This document shows positions 8,079-15,296 of a stretch of 21,003 bases of DNA, piece after piece (the first letter of the stretch is position 1; each line of letters starts with the position of its first letter). The notes below the pieces were generated by a model. That model ran no database searches. It was given only the letters and a program-made list of their open reading frames with translations, and had not been told where the DNA came from. Origin of the DNA: CAYNST01 sp964399955 (lineage in GTDB: Bacteria > Pseudomonadota > Gammaproteobacteria > Pseudomonadales > Cellvibrionaceae); assembly GCA_964399955.1 (NCBI GenBank), contig CAYNST010000057.1, forward strand, positions 1 to 21,003, read 5' to 3'. Both the position numbers and the translations under genes were made by a program.

Positions 8079-9020
8079 ATGAGCGACATCAAAGTAATAA
8101 ATTTCACCAAAGCGGCCATTCCGTTGACCATGGTGTCCATACTGCTGGTAGTCCTGTCGATAGGCGCCTTGGCTTGGAAAGGCTTGAACTGGGGGCTGGA
8201 TTTTACCGGCGGGACTCTTGTGGAGCTGAATTACAGCGAGCCACCCATTCTGGAAGATGTGCGCCGCACCTTGGCTGACGCGGGCTTTCAAGGTGCCACG
8301 GTGGTCAACTTCGGCTCGCAGAATGACCTGATGGTTCGTCTGCAGGCCGACAATGCGGACCTGGAAGACAGTGCCACTACGAACTTTGGTGAGCATATAG
8401 CGGCTATCCTGCGCGACGCCAGTGGCGCGCAGATACGCCTGTTGCGCAGCGAGGTGGTGGGCGCGCAGATAGGCGAAGAGCTGGCCAATACCGGCGGCCT
8501 GGGGGTGCTGGTAGCGCTGGCTCTGGTGTTCGTCTACGTAGCGTTAAGGTTCCAAAGTAAGTTCTCGGTGGGAGCGGTGGCTTCGCTCATACACGATGTG
8601 ATATTGGTGCTGGGCGTGTTTGCGTTGTTCCAGCTGGAGTTTGACCTGACGGTGCTGGCAGCCCTCCTGGCGGTGCTTGGGTACTCGTTGAACGACAGCA
8701 TTGTGGTGTCCGATCGAATTCGGGAAAACTTCCGTATTATGCGGGACATGACTCCGACGGAGGTCATGGATTTATCATTAACTCAGACACTGGGACGTAC
8801 TATTGTTACTTCCGGCACAACCCTGCTGGTGGTTGTGGTGCTTTTGGTGGTCGGCGGCGATCTCATTCACAATTTTGCCTTGGCGTTAGCAATTGGTATA
8901 AGCGTAGGTACTTATTCTTCAATCATTATTGGCACGGCCATTTTGATGTGGTTGAAGCTGACCAAAGAAGATCTGATGCCGCCGGTCAAGGAAGGCGAAG
9001 AGCTGGAGGAGATACCCTAG
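8079..9020 (+). CDS. secF: Protein translocase subunit SecF
   Basis: Partner of SecD in the inner membrane; together they assist late translocation and release of exported proteins. The 313 residues are the normal length, with about six membrane spans. The N-terminal span (residues 14-34) is followed by WGLDFTGGTLVEL (D41 in the conserved motif). The C-terminal half carries LGYSLNDSIVVSDRIREN and TSGTTLLVVVVLLVVGG, typical of the SecF/RND-like core. It starts 14 bp after the secD stop and is co-transcribed with it. Two hairpins with terminator character follow. Confidence 0.97.
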   Translation: MSDIKVINFTKAAIPLTMVSILLVVLSIGALAWKGLNWGLDFTGGTLVELNYSEPPILEDVRRTLADAGFQGATVVNFGSQNDLMVRLQADNADLEDSATTNFGEHIAAILRDASGAQIRLLRSEVVGAQIGEELANTGGLGVLVALALVFVYVALRFQSKFSVGAVASLIHDVILVLGVFALFQLEFDLTVLAALLAVLGYSLNDSIVVSDRIRENFRIMRDMTPTEVMDLSLTQTLGRTIVTSGTTLLVVVVLLVVGGDLIHNFALALAIGISVGTYSSIIIGTAILMWLKLTKEDLMPPVKEGEELEEIP

Positions 9021-9048
9021 CGCTACAGCTGCAGCTGCGCTGATGCTT

Positions 9049-9086
9049 GCGCGGAGGGCCCTGGGCCCTGCGCGCAGTTGATTTTT
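9049..9086 (+). terminator. Terminator after secDF (first of two)
   Basis: GCGCG-G-AGGGCC (9049-9060), loop CTG, GGCCCT-G-CGCGC (9064-9075): 11 base pairs with one G-G mismatch. TTTTT follows at 9082-9086 after six bases. The stem is very strong, but the T-run is offset, so termination efficiency is uncertain. Confidence 0.6.
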
Positions 9087-9132
9087 GGAGGTGTTGAAGG
9101 AGTCTGCGGCGATGCCTGAGGCTGCGGTTCGA

Positions 9133-9160
9133 CCCGTTGAACGCTCAACGGGCTTTAGCC
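9133..9160 (+). terminator. Second hairpin after secDF, shared with the converging small gene
   Basis: CCCGTTGA (9133-9140), loop ACGC, TCAACGGG (9145-9152), then CTTTAGCCTTT. The T-rich tail is on the + side. On the minus strand the hairpin directly follows the TAA of the small gene ending at 9155, so it may serve both directions. Confidence 0.6.
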
Positions 9161-9346
9161 TTTCTCACCATCGGCTTGTTTCATACGGGCCATGATTCCG
9201 CTTATGTCCACCGCCTCACAGCCGGCTTCGTTCTCCTTCTGATCGTCCAATCGATGCGCATGCTCGGGCAAATTGCTGTCGCCCAGGTTGGCAAACAGGT
9301 TTTCCAGTTCGCTGGACAGGTTTTTACTTAGGTCGCGCAAGCTCAT
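9155..9346 (-). CDS. Possible small hydrophilic protein (63 aa), uncharacterised
   Basis: Start taken at the ATG 9344-9346, which has GGTGA five bases upstream; an in-frame GTG at 9353-9355 is less likely. The product begins MSLRDLSKNLSSELENLFAN. It is highly charged, with a probable N-terminal amphipathic helix, one cysteine and a C-terminal helix DISGIMARMKQADGEKG; there is no signal peptide. The stop abuts a hairpin. Upstream on the minus strand are a TATACT box (9411-9416) and a strong hairpin at 9374-9393. I do not recognise the family. The placement between two hairpins and the ribosome site favour a real gene, but it could be a chance frame. Confidence 0.45.
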   Translation of the reverse strand: MSLRDLSKNLSSELENLFANLGDSNLPEHAHRLDDQKENEAGCEAVDISGIMARMKQADGEKG

Positions 9347-9373
9347 GGTCCTCACCCTCTTACCGTTAAGATG

Positions 9374-9393
9374 GGGCCTGACGCATCAGGCCC
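9374..9393 (-). repeat. Strong hairpin upstream of the small minus-strand gene
   Basis: GGGCCTGA (9374-9381), loop CGCA, TCAGGCCC (9386-9393), a perfect 8-bp stem. It lies between a candidate TATACT box and the start of the small gene, and so may be a 5' UTR element. No clear T-run follows on either strand. Confidence 0.5.
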
Positions 9394-9491
9394 TGTCAAT
9401 CTGAGTATAGGCACGGCCGGCGCATTCGTTAGCGCTCTTCTTGTGAGACGGTACATACCTGGGCGCGGTATCGCAGCCGTGCCCGCAGTGT

Positions 9492-9521
9492 TTGCTTGTT
9501 CTCTGCGCAAGATTGTATAGA
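9492..9521 (+). promoter_or_regulatory. Probable sigma70 promoter of the hybrid histidine kinase
   Basis: TTGCTT (9492-9497), an 18-bp spacer and TATAGA (9516-9521), about 60 bp before the kinase ATG. Both boxes are near consensus. No other plausible pair was seen in this intergenic region. Confidence 0.55.
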
Positions 9522-9580
9522 ATCTTTGCAAAACATACGCCTCCCGCGCAATCCGGGATTCAGTCCCGCCAGGTTGAAGC

Positions 9581-11617
9581 ATGAAGTTTCTGAAATCACT
9601 GTTTACCCCCAGCCACGAAGCTGAGTTGGCAGAGCTGCGCGCTGCAGTTGTGCGTCACCAGAGGATCTTTCACGGCAGCCACGGCTACGGGTACTTCGAC
9701 TGGGATCTTATGGCCCAGCGCATGGACTGGAGCGGCGGATACTGGCGCTACCTGGGCTACACAGATGAAGATGTGGACTACATCTCCATGTCCAGCAACT
9801 ATTACGACTATATACACCCGGACGATGTGGACAAGGTGCGCGCCGTGGTGACCCGCATGCTGAAAAAGCCGGGGCCTGGAGAGGTAATATACCGGGTGCG
9901 CCGCAAGAAAGGCGGCTATATCTGGACGGAGGTACGCTCGGATTCGGTGCGCGACAGCAGCGGCTGGGTGCACTATGTCAGTGGCATTGCCTTTGACGTC
10001 ACCAAGCAAAAGCAGACCGAGCAGGCACTGCTGATCAGTGAGGCCCGCCACGCCCGCATCATTCAGTCGTCCAATGACGGTATCTGGGAGTGGGCGGCCG
10101 AGCACGGCGGTTTTCATTTTTCCAACCGCTGCTGGGAGCATCTGGGTTATACCGATCAGGACGATGTGCTCAATCAGGGCATAGACCGCGTGCAGTCCTG
10201 GCGCCGGCGCATGCATCCGGATGACGGCGCGGTGTACGACAGCGCCCTGGCGGCGCATATTCGCGGGGAAGGGCCCTTTGATGTGGAATACCGTATCCGC
10301 GGCAAGGATGACAACTGGCGCTGGATCCGTGCCCGTGGGCAGATGACCTTCAACGACAAGGGCGAGCCGCTGCGCATGTCCGGCACCAATATGGACATCA
10401 CCCAGCTAAAACTGGCTGAAGAGCGGGTTCTGAAGGCCAAGGAGGCGGCAGAGAAGGCCAACAAGGCCAAGTCAGAGTTCCTCTCCAGTATGAGCCACGA
10501 GCTGCGCACCCCGCTCAACGCCATTCTGGGTTTTGCGCAGTTGATCGAGATGGGCGGGCGCCTGAGCGGTGAGCAGCGGGAAAACATCGGCGAGATACGC
10601 AAAGCCGGCGAGCATCTACTGCAATTGATTGGAGATGTGTTGGACCTGGCAAAAATCGAAGCCGGCAAACTGGATTTGACCAGTGAGGATCTGGCGCCGG
10701 TTGGTCTGATCAAGGAATGCCTGGCATTGATCAAACCTCAGGCCGAGGAGCGCGGTGTGCAATTGGTGCTGCAAACCAATGACCTTGCCAACCATACGGT
10801 CTGTGCCGACCGCATGCGCCTGAAGCAGGTGTTTCTCAACCTGATCGGCAACGCGGTCAAGTACAATCGGCCGCAGGGGCGGGTCCGGGTGTTTTGCCAA
10901 CTGGTGGACGGGCACTATTTTCGGGTGTCCATTGAAGATACTGGCCGTGGCATTCCCAAAGAAAGGCAGAGCGAGGTATTTCAACCCTTCAACCGCCTGG
11001 GCGCGGAGCTTGGCAGCATAGAGGGCAGCGGCGTGGGCCTGGTGATTACCAAGCAGCTGGTCAGCCATATGGGCGGGCGGGTGGACTTCACCAGCAACGA
11101 AGGCGTGGGTAGCCAGTTCTGGGTAGATCTGCCGGTGTCCTGCGAACTGTTGCAGGCGTCCGTGCGTAAAGCGCTGCCGGCGCCAAGTCTGCCTGCGGGT
11201 TTTGTCGACCTGAATATCCAATCGCCAAAAACCATTTTGTATGTCGAAGACAATATCTCCAACCAGCGTCTGGTGGTTCAGTTGCTGGCTCACTACAGCA
11301 TGCTCAAGGTCGAGGTGGCCGGTGATGCCCTGCGCGGCCTGTATATGGCCAGAACCTGCAAACCGGATTTGATCCTGATGGATATCAACCTGCCCGGCAT
11401 GGACGGCTTTGAGGCCCTGGAAGTGCTGAAAAAAGATCCGTGCACCCGCGACATACCGGTGGTGGCGCTATCGGCCAATGCCATGTCGCACGATGTGGAA
11501 AGAGGCAACAGAGTCGGCTTCGCCTATTATTTGACCAAGCCGATTGATCTTCAGCAGTTACTGAAAACCGTGAACGTACTGCTGGCGGATGAAGTGAGTG
11601 TGGTTTCGTCCTTTTGA
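9581..11617 (+). CDS. Soluble PAS-PAS hybrid sensor histidine kinase with C-terminal receiver
   Basis: Signalling kinase of 678 residues. In order: two PAS_3/PAC modules (about 25-150 and 155-280; PAC-like ends in GGYIWTEVRS and DNWRWIRARG), a linking helix, HisKA with the phospho-accepting H306 in SHELRTPLNAI, an ATPase domain (N-box N424 in NLIGNAVKYN, DTGRGIP at 453-459, GSGVGL at 482-487), and a receiver domain (about 550-670) with acidic pair E556/D557, phospho-acceptor D601 in LMDINLPGMDGF, S631 and K653. No membrane span or signal peptide is visible, so it should sense a cytoplasmic cue. W, Y and H residues are abundant in both PAS domains; the ligand is unknown. No partner regulator or HPt gene is adjacent, so it is an orphan here. 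Confidence 0.93.
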   Translation: MKFLKSLFTPSHEAELAELRAAVVRHQRIFHGSHGYGYFDWDLMAQRMDWSGGYWRYLGYTDEDVDYISMSSNYYDYIHPDDVDKVRAVVTRMLKKPGPGEVIYRVRRKKGGYIWTEVRSDSVRDSSGWVHYVSGIAFDVTKQKQTEQALLISEARHARIIQSSNDGIWEWAAEHGGFHFSNRCWEHLGYTDQDDVLNQGIDRVQSWRRRMHPDDGAVYDSALAAHIRGEGPFDVEYRIRGKDDNWRWIRARGQMTFNDKGEPLRMSGTNMDITQLKLAEERVLKAKEAAEKANKAKSEFLSSMSHELRTPLNAILGFAQLIEMGGRLSGEQRENIGEIRKAGEHLLQLIGDVLDLAKIEAGKLDLTSEDLAPVGLIKECLALIKPQAEERGVQLVLQTNDLANHTVCADRMRLKQVFLNLIGNAVKYNRPQGRVRVFCQLVDGHYFRVSIEDTGRGIPKERQSEVFQPFNRLGAELGSIEGSGVGLVITKQLVSHMGGRVDFTSNEGVGSQFWVDLPVSCELLQASVRKALPAPSLPAGFVDLNIQSPKTILYVEDNISNQRLVVQLLAHYSMLKVEVAGDALRGLYMARTCKPDLILMDINLPGMDGFEALEVLKKDPCTRDIPVVALSANAMSHDVERGNRVGFAYYLTKPIDLQQLLKTVNVLLADEVSVVSSF

Positions 11618-11697
11618 CCCCGGTGGACGCGCTGCCATGCGGGCCGGTCTCCAGGCCCTAGGAGCCCTAATCCCGGTGCCATAGGCTGATGGGCAGC

Positions 11698-12498
11698 CTA
11701 CAGCTTGCCCATGTGTTTGCCGACAATCTGCAGCAGCGGTTTGAACACCTTGCTGCCGGCGCAGACCACATTGCCACTGTCCAGGTAGTCGTTGCCGCCG
11801 CGAAAGTCGCTGACCATGCCGCCGGCTTCTTTCACCAGCAGTATGCCCGCCGCCATATCCCAGGATTTAAGGTTCATTTCCCAGAAGCCGTCAAACCGCC
11901 CGGCGGCCACATAGGCCAGATCCAGCGCGGCTGAACCCGGTCGGCGAATGCCGGCTGTCTGCCCGGCAATTTCCCGCAGGCAGGCCAGGTAAGGGTCTAT
12001 GTTGTCAAAGGCAAAACCGTTGAACGGAATACCTGTGCCAATCAGCGCGCCTTCCAGGCTGTTGCGGGAGCTGACCCGGATGCGGCGGTCGTTGAGGGAG
12101 GCGCCCTTGCCCTTGCTAGCCGTAAATTCCTCGCGTTTAACCGGGTCCAGCACCACGGCGTGCAACGGCTGGTTTTTGTAGAAGCAGGCGACGGACACCG
12201 CAAAGTGCGGGATGCCGTGCAGAAAATTGGTGGTGCCGTCCAGCGGGTCGATGATCCAGCGGTAGTCGCTTTCGGCATTGCCGCTCAAGCCGGATTCTTC
12301 ACCCTGGAACCCGTGGTCGGGGAAGGCTTTCTTCAGGTGGTAAATAATCTCCTGCTCCGCTTTTCTGTCCACATCGCTGACAAAGTCGTTGCGGCCTTTT
12401 TGCTCGATGGCGACCAGGTCGAGGCGTTGCAGCGAGCGTTCTATTTGTTCGCCAGCTTTGCGAGCGGCGCGCAGCGCCATGTTCAGCATTGGTTCCAT
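11698..12498 (-). CDS. suhB: Inositol-1-monophosphatase family protein SuhB
   Basis: Mg2+-dependent phosphatase of 266 residues. In E. coli, SuhB also joins the NusA/B/E/G rRNA antitermination complex. Metal-site motifs are GEES (66-69, E67), WIIDPLDGTTN (81-91, D84 and D87) and SWDMAAG (D214). The N-terminus MEPMLNMALRAARKAG matches the E. coli start MHPMLN, which supports M1 although the ribosome site is weak. It is transcribed divergently from trmJ, from an extended -10 promoter at 12538-12546. The suhB-trmJ-iscR neighbourhood is conserved in gammaproteobacteria. Confidence 0.95.
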   Translation of the reverse strand: MEPMLNMALRAARKAGEQIERSLQRLDLVAIEQKGRNDFVSDVDRKAEQEIIYHLKKAFPDHGFQGEESGLSGNAESDYRWIIDPLDGTTNFLHGIPHFAVSVACFYKNQPLHAVVLDPVKREEFTASKGKGASLNDRRIRVSSRNSLEGALIGTGIPFNGFAFDNIDPYLACLREIAGQTAGIRRPGSAALDLAYVAAGRFDGFWEMNLKSWDMAAGILLVKEAGGMVSDFRGGNDYLDSGNVVCAGSKVFKPLLQIVGKHMGKL

Positions 12499-12537
12499 GG
12501 GATACTCAAAAGATGGTAAGGGTTCGAAGGGGGCAAG

Positions 12538-12546
12538 ATTATAGCA
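12538..12546 (-). promoter_or_regulatory. Extended -10 promoter of suhB
   Basis: TGCTATAAT on the minus strand is a perfect TGn-TATAAT extended -10 element, 40 bp upstream of the suhB ATG. No good -35 box is seen at 16-18 bp, as is common for extended -10 promoters. Confidence 0.7.
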
Positions 12547-12617
12547 GCCAGCTGCCGTACCCAGCCACCTGCGGCTTAGAGTAGGTCAATTTATTTGCTA
12601 AACTGCGCGCCCTGCTG

Positions 12618-12638
12618 TTTGCGCGCCTGGCGCGCAAA
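12618..12638 (+). repeat. 21-bp perfect palindrome in the trmJ leader
   Basis: TTTGCGCGCC (12618-12627), a single T, then GGCGCGCAAA (12629-12638). It ends 25 bp before the trmJ ATG and downstream of the weak candidate promoter. It could be a protein-binding operator, or an RNA hairpin close to the ribosome site. Nothing after it resembles a terminator. Confidence 0.75.
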
Positions 12639-12663
12639 GGCCCTTTCAAGCGACGAGAGCTCC

Positions 12664-13458
12664 ATGACGCAATCCCTTTACGACAACATTCGCATAGTGC
12701 TGGTCAACACCACGCACCCCGGCAATATTGGTGCAGCGGCACGCGCCATGAAAAATATGGGCCTCTCGCGCCTGGTGTTGGTGGCACCCAAGGACTATCC
12801 GGCCGACAGGGCCGTCTGGCGTGCCGCCAGCGCCACCGATGTGCTGGACAAGGCTGTGGTGGTGGACACCCTGGAAGAAGCCGTTGCCGAGTGCTCACTG
12901 GTGATTGGCACCAGTGCCCGCGGCCGGCGCATCCCCTGGCCGCTGTTGACGCCGCGTGAATGCGGTGACCGGGTGTGGGGCGAAGCCGGCCATCATCAGA
13001 TAGCCCTGCTGTTTGGCCGGGAAGATCGGGGCCTGACCAACGAAGAGTTGCACCTGTGTCATTACCATGTGCATATACCCGCCAACCCCGAGTACAGCTC
13101 CCTCAACCTGGCCGCCGCCGTGCAGGTAATAGCCTATGAGATTCGCATGAGCGCGCTGGCGGCAGAGGCGGGCAAGCCTGTGCATTTTGATGATTGGGAC
13201 ATGCCGCCGGCCGCGCATCAGGATGTAGAGCATTATTTTGCGCACCTGCAAGAAACCCTGGAAAAGTTGGGGTTTTTGACTGCAGACAATCCGCGCCAGA
13301 CGGTGACCCGGCTGCGACGCCTGTACGGCCGGGTACGCCTGGACCAAATGGAACTCAGTATTCTGCGCGGCGTGCTCACCTCCACCCAGAACTATATCTT
13401 CCACGCCGAGCGTAAATTGGCGGCGCTGCAGACAGCGGCAGAAGACCCTGGCGAGTGA
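12664..13458 (+). CDS. trmJ: tRNA (cytidine/uridine-32-2'-O)-methyltransferase TrmJ
   Basis: SPOUT-class methyltransferase that 2'-O-methylates position 32 of the tRNA anticodon loop using SAM. The ATG at 12664 is chosen over an upstream in-frame TTG (12595), because MTQSLYDNIRIVLVNTTHPG is the family start and the upstream extension reads as non-protein. This gives 264 residues (E. coli 246). Motifs are NTTHPGNIGAAARAMKNMGL (15-34), LFGREDRGLTNEE (116-128) and the knot segment IPANPEYSSLNLA (138-150). Only a weak promoter (TTAGAG, 17 bp, TAAACT at 12599-12604) is visible. iscR follows after 85 bp with its own promoter. Confidence 0.95.
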   Translation: MTQSLYDNIRIVLVNTTHPGNIGAAARAMKNMGLSRLVLVAPKDYPADRAVWRAASATDVLDKAVVVDTLEEAVAECSLVIGTSARGRRIPWPLLTPRECGDRVWGEAGHHQIALLFGREDRGLTNEELHLCHYHVHIPANPEYSSLNLAAAVQVIAYEIRMSALAAEAGKPVHFDDWDMPPAAHQDVEHYFAHLQETLEKLGFLTADNPRQTVTRLRRLYGRVRLDQMELSILRGVLTSTQNYIFHAERKLAALQTAAEDPGE

Positions 13459-13486
13459 CGGCAACCATCACCTCGTCCGGTCAACA

Positions 13487-13511
13487 ATAGTTGACTAATT
13501 TACTGGGGTAT
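13487..13511 (+). promoter_or_regulatory. IscR type 1 binding site (autoregulatory operator)
   Basis: This 25-bp element matches the E. coli type 1 consensus ATASYYGACT-RWWWY-AGTCRRSTAT at 23 positions. The left arm ATAGTTGACT and right end GGGTAT fit; the two mismatches are in the AGTC block, which reads ACTG here. It covers the -35 box and most of the spacer of the iscR promoter, so bound [2Fe-2S]-IscR would block RNA polymerase. Confidence 0.88.
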
Positions 13512-13519
13512 TCGATAAT
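13491..13519 (+). promoter_or_regulatory. Sigma70 promoter of the iscR-iscS-suf operon
   Basis: TTGACT (13491-13496), a 17-bp spacer and GATAAT (13514-13519), 24 bp before the iscR ATG. It overlaps the IscR type 1 site. It is the only strong promoter found ahead of the eight-gene cluster. Confidence 0.88.
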
Positions 13520-13543
13520 TCGGCGGCACACGGGAGCTTGACT

Positions 13544-14023
13544 ATGCGTTTGACCACCAAAGGCCGCTACGCGGTGACCGCCATGCTTGATCTGGCGCTG
13601 AACAGCGGCCAGGGGCCGGTCAGCCTGGCCGACATATCCGCACGTCAGGAAATTTCGCTTTCCTACCTTGAGCAACTGTTTTCGCGATTGCGCCAACACG
13701 GCCTGGTCAGTAGTGTGCGCGGCCCGGGCGGCGGTTATCGCCTGATGCGGCCGCTGGCAGAGATTGCCGTGGCGCAGATCATCGACGCGGTCAACGAGTC
13801 GGTGGACGCCACCAATTGCGGCGGGGCGGGCAACTGCCAGCAGGGCGAGGTTTGCCTTACTCACTACCTGTGGAGCGACCTGAGCGCCCAAATTCATCAA
13901 TTTTTGAACGGCATAAGCCTGGCGGACCTTGTGGCCCGCAAGGATGTGCAGGCCGTGTCAACCCGCCAGCTGGTTCGCGAAACCGCCGGTGCGGAAATGA
14001 TTCAGGTCACCCGGGTCACTTGA
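13544..14023 (+). CDS. iscR: Rrf2-family [2Fe-2S] transcriptional regulator IscR
   Basis: Winged-helix repressor of 159 residues that senses Fe-S status. With a [2Fe-2S] cluster it represses its own operon through type 1 sites; apo-IscR acts at type 2 sites. The N-terminus MRLTTKGRYAVTAMLDLALN and the wing RGPGGGYRL are typical. The cluster ligands C92, C98, C104 and H107 stand at the same positions as in E. coli IscR. The ATG at 13544 has GGGAG upstream; an in-frame TTG two codons earlier is less likely. It heads the operon and has its own binding site over the promoter. Confidence 0.97.
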   Translation: MRLTTKGRYAVTAMLDLALNSGQGPVSLADISARQEISLSYLEQLFSRLRQHGLVSSVRGPGGGYRLMRPLAEIAVAQIIDAVNESVDATNCGGAGNCQQGEVCLTHYLWSDLSAQIHQFLNGISLADLVARKDVQAVSTRQLVRETAGAEMIQVTRVT

Positions 14024-14028
14024 TCAAC

Positions 14029-14046
14029 GGCGCGCCAGGACGCGCC
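14029..14046 (+). repeat. GC-rich hairpin between iscR and iscS
   Basis: GGCGCG (14029-14034), loop CCAGGA, CGCGCC (14041-14046), beginning 6 bp after the iscR stop and followed by GGCCCTGTTTTG. It may act as a weak attenuator or as a 3' end that stabilises a short iscR-only mRNA. Confidence 0.6.
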
Positions 14047-14084
14047 GGCCCTGTTTTGAACCGCCGATTTTGTAGTGGAGAGCA

Positions 14085-15254
14085 ATGCCCAATCCCATTT
14101 ATCTAGATTTTGCCGCGACCACTCCGGTAGACCCTCGGGTGGCAGAGCGCATGATTGCCTGCCTTACGGCAGATGGCATCTTTGGCAATCCGGCGTCGCG
14201 CTCGCACGTTTACGGCTGGCAGGCCGAAGAAGCGGTAGAGTCCTCCCGCGCCACCGTTGCCGATGCACTGCGGGCAGACCCACGCGAAATTGTCTGGACC
14301 AGTGGCGCCACCGAGTCCAACAACCTTGCCATCAAGGGCGTTGCGCAGGCCCGGCAACAGCGCGGCAAACATATTGTCACCGCCATGACAGAGCACAAAG
14401 CGGTACTGGATACCTGTCAGGCTCTGGAGCAGCACGGGTTTGAGGTGACTTATCTGCGGCCCGGCCCGCAGGGGCATATCAGTGCGCAGCAGGTAGAAGA
14501 GGCCCTGCGCAGCGACACCATCCTGGTGAGCTTGATGCATGTCAATAACGAGACTGGCGTGGTCAATGATGTGGCGGCAATCGGTGCCGTCTGCCGCGCC
14601 CGCGATCTGGTGTTTCATGTTGACGCCGCACAGAGTGCCGGCAAGTTGCCTCTGGATACACAGTCAATGGCCATTGATTTGCTGTCAATTTCCGCGCACA
14701 AGATTTATGGCCCCAAAGGCTCCGGCGCGCTCTATGTGCGGCGGAAGGCCGATTTACGGCTGGAGGCCTTGATCCACGGGGGTGGGCACGAACGCGGAAT
14801 GCGCTCGGGCACTCTGGCTACGCACCAGATTGTAGGGCTGGCCGAGGCGCTGGATCTGTCGGTGGCGGCCATGGGCGCCGAACAGGCGGCGATCGGCGCG
14901 CTTAGAGAGCGGTTCTGGCAGCAGATCCAAACCCTGCCCGGGGTTCGGCAAAACGGCGCAGGCGCCCGGGTGGCCGGCATACTCAACGTCAGTTTTGGCC
15001 AGGTTGATGGTGAAAATCTGTTGATCGCCCTGCGCGATCTGGCTATTTCCAGCGGCTCTGCCTGCACCTCGGCAAGCCTGGAGCCCTCCTATGTCTTGAC
15101 GTCCATGGGCGTTAGCCGGGAGTTGGCGCACAGTTCGCTGCGGTTCAGTTTTGGCCGCACGACCACACCCGAGGAAGTCGATCGCGCCGCACAGACGGTG
15201 TGCTCAGTGGTAACAAAAATGCAAAGCCGCTCGTCTTCCATTACGCGGGCCTGA
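14085..15254 (+). CDS. iscS: Cysteine desulfurase, IscS type, with shortened C-terminus
   Basis: PLP enzyme that removes sulfur from cysteine as a persulfide. Key residues are H104 (TEHKAVLDT), the PLP lysine K206 (SAHKIYGPKGSGA) and active-site C327 in the flexible loop SSGSACTSASLEPS. These mark class I IscS rather than SufS and match E. coli H104/K206/C328. The protein is 389 residues against about 404 in E. coli. It ends at VTKMQSRSSSITRA and lacks the WKxGxDLxxIxW-type tail that E. coli IscS uses with IscU. A good GGAG precedes the ATG. It lies between iscR and sufB, and no iscU follows. It could feed SufBCD, tRNA thiolation, or both. Confidence 0.93.
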   Translation: MPNPIYLDFAATTPVDPRVAERMIACLTADGIFGNPASRSHVYGWQAEEAVESSRATVADALRADPREIVWTSGATESNNLAIKGVAQARQQRGKHIVTAMTEHKAVLDTCQALEQHGFEVTYLRPGPQGHISAQQVEEALRSDTILVSLMHVNNETGVVNDVAAIGAVCRARDLVFHVDAAQSAGKLPLDTQSMAIDLLSISAHKIYGPKGSGALYVRRKADLRLEALIHGGGHERGMRSGTLATHQIVGLAEALDLSVAAMGAEQAAIGALRERFWQQIQTLPGVRQNGAGARVAGILNVSFGQVDGENLLIALRDLAISSGSACTSASLEPSYVLTSMGVSRELAHSSLRFSFGRTTTPEEVDRAAQTVCSVVTKMQSRSSSITRA

Positions 15255-15296
15255 TCATCAAACGCCCGGTAGCTTTCAACACAGGTTGTTAATGTT

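Noticed and set aside
11641..11658. GGGCC-GGTCTCCA-GGCCC hairpin as a terminator between the kinase and suhB
   Set aside because: Stem of only 5 bp and no T-run on either strand; not enough to call.
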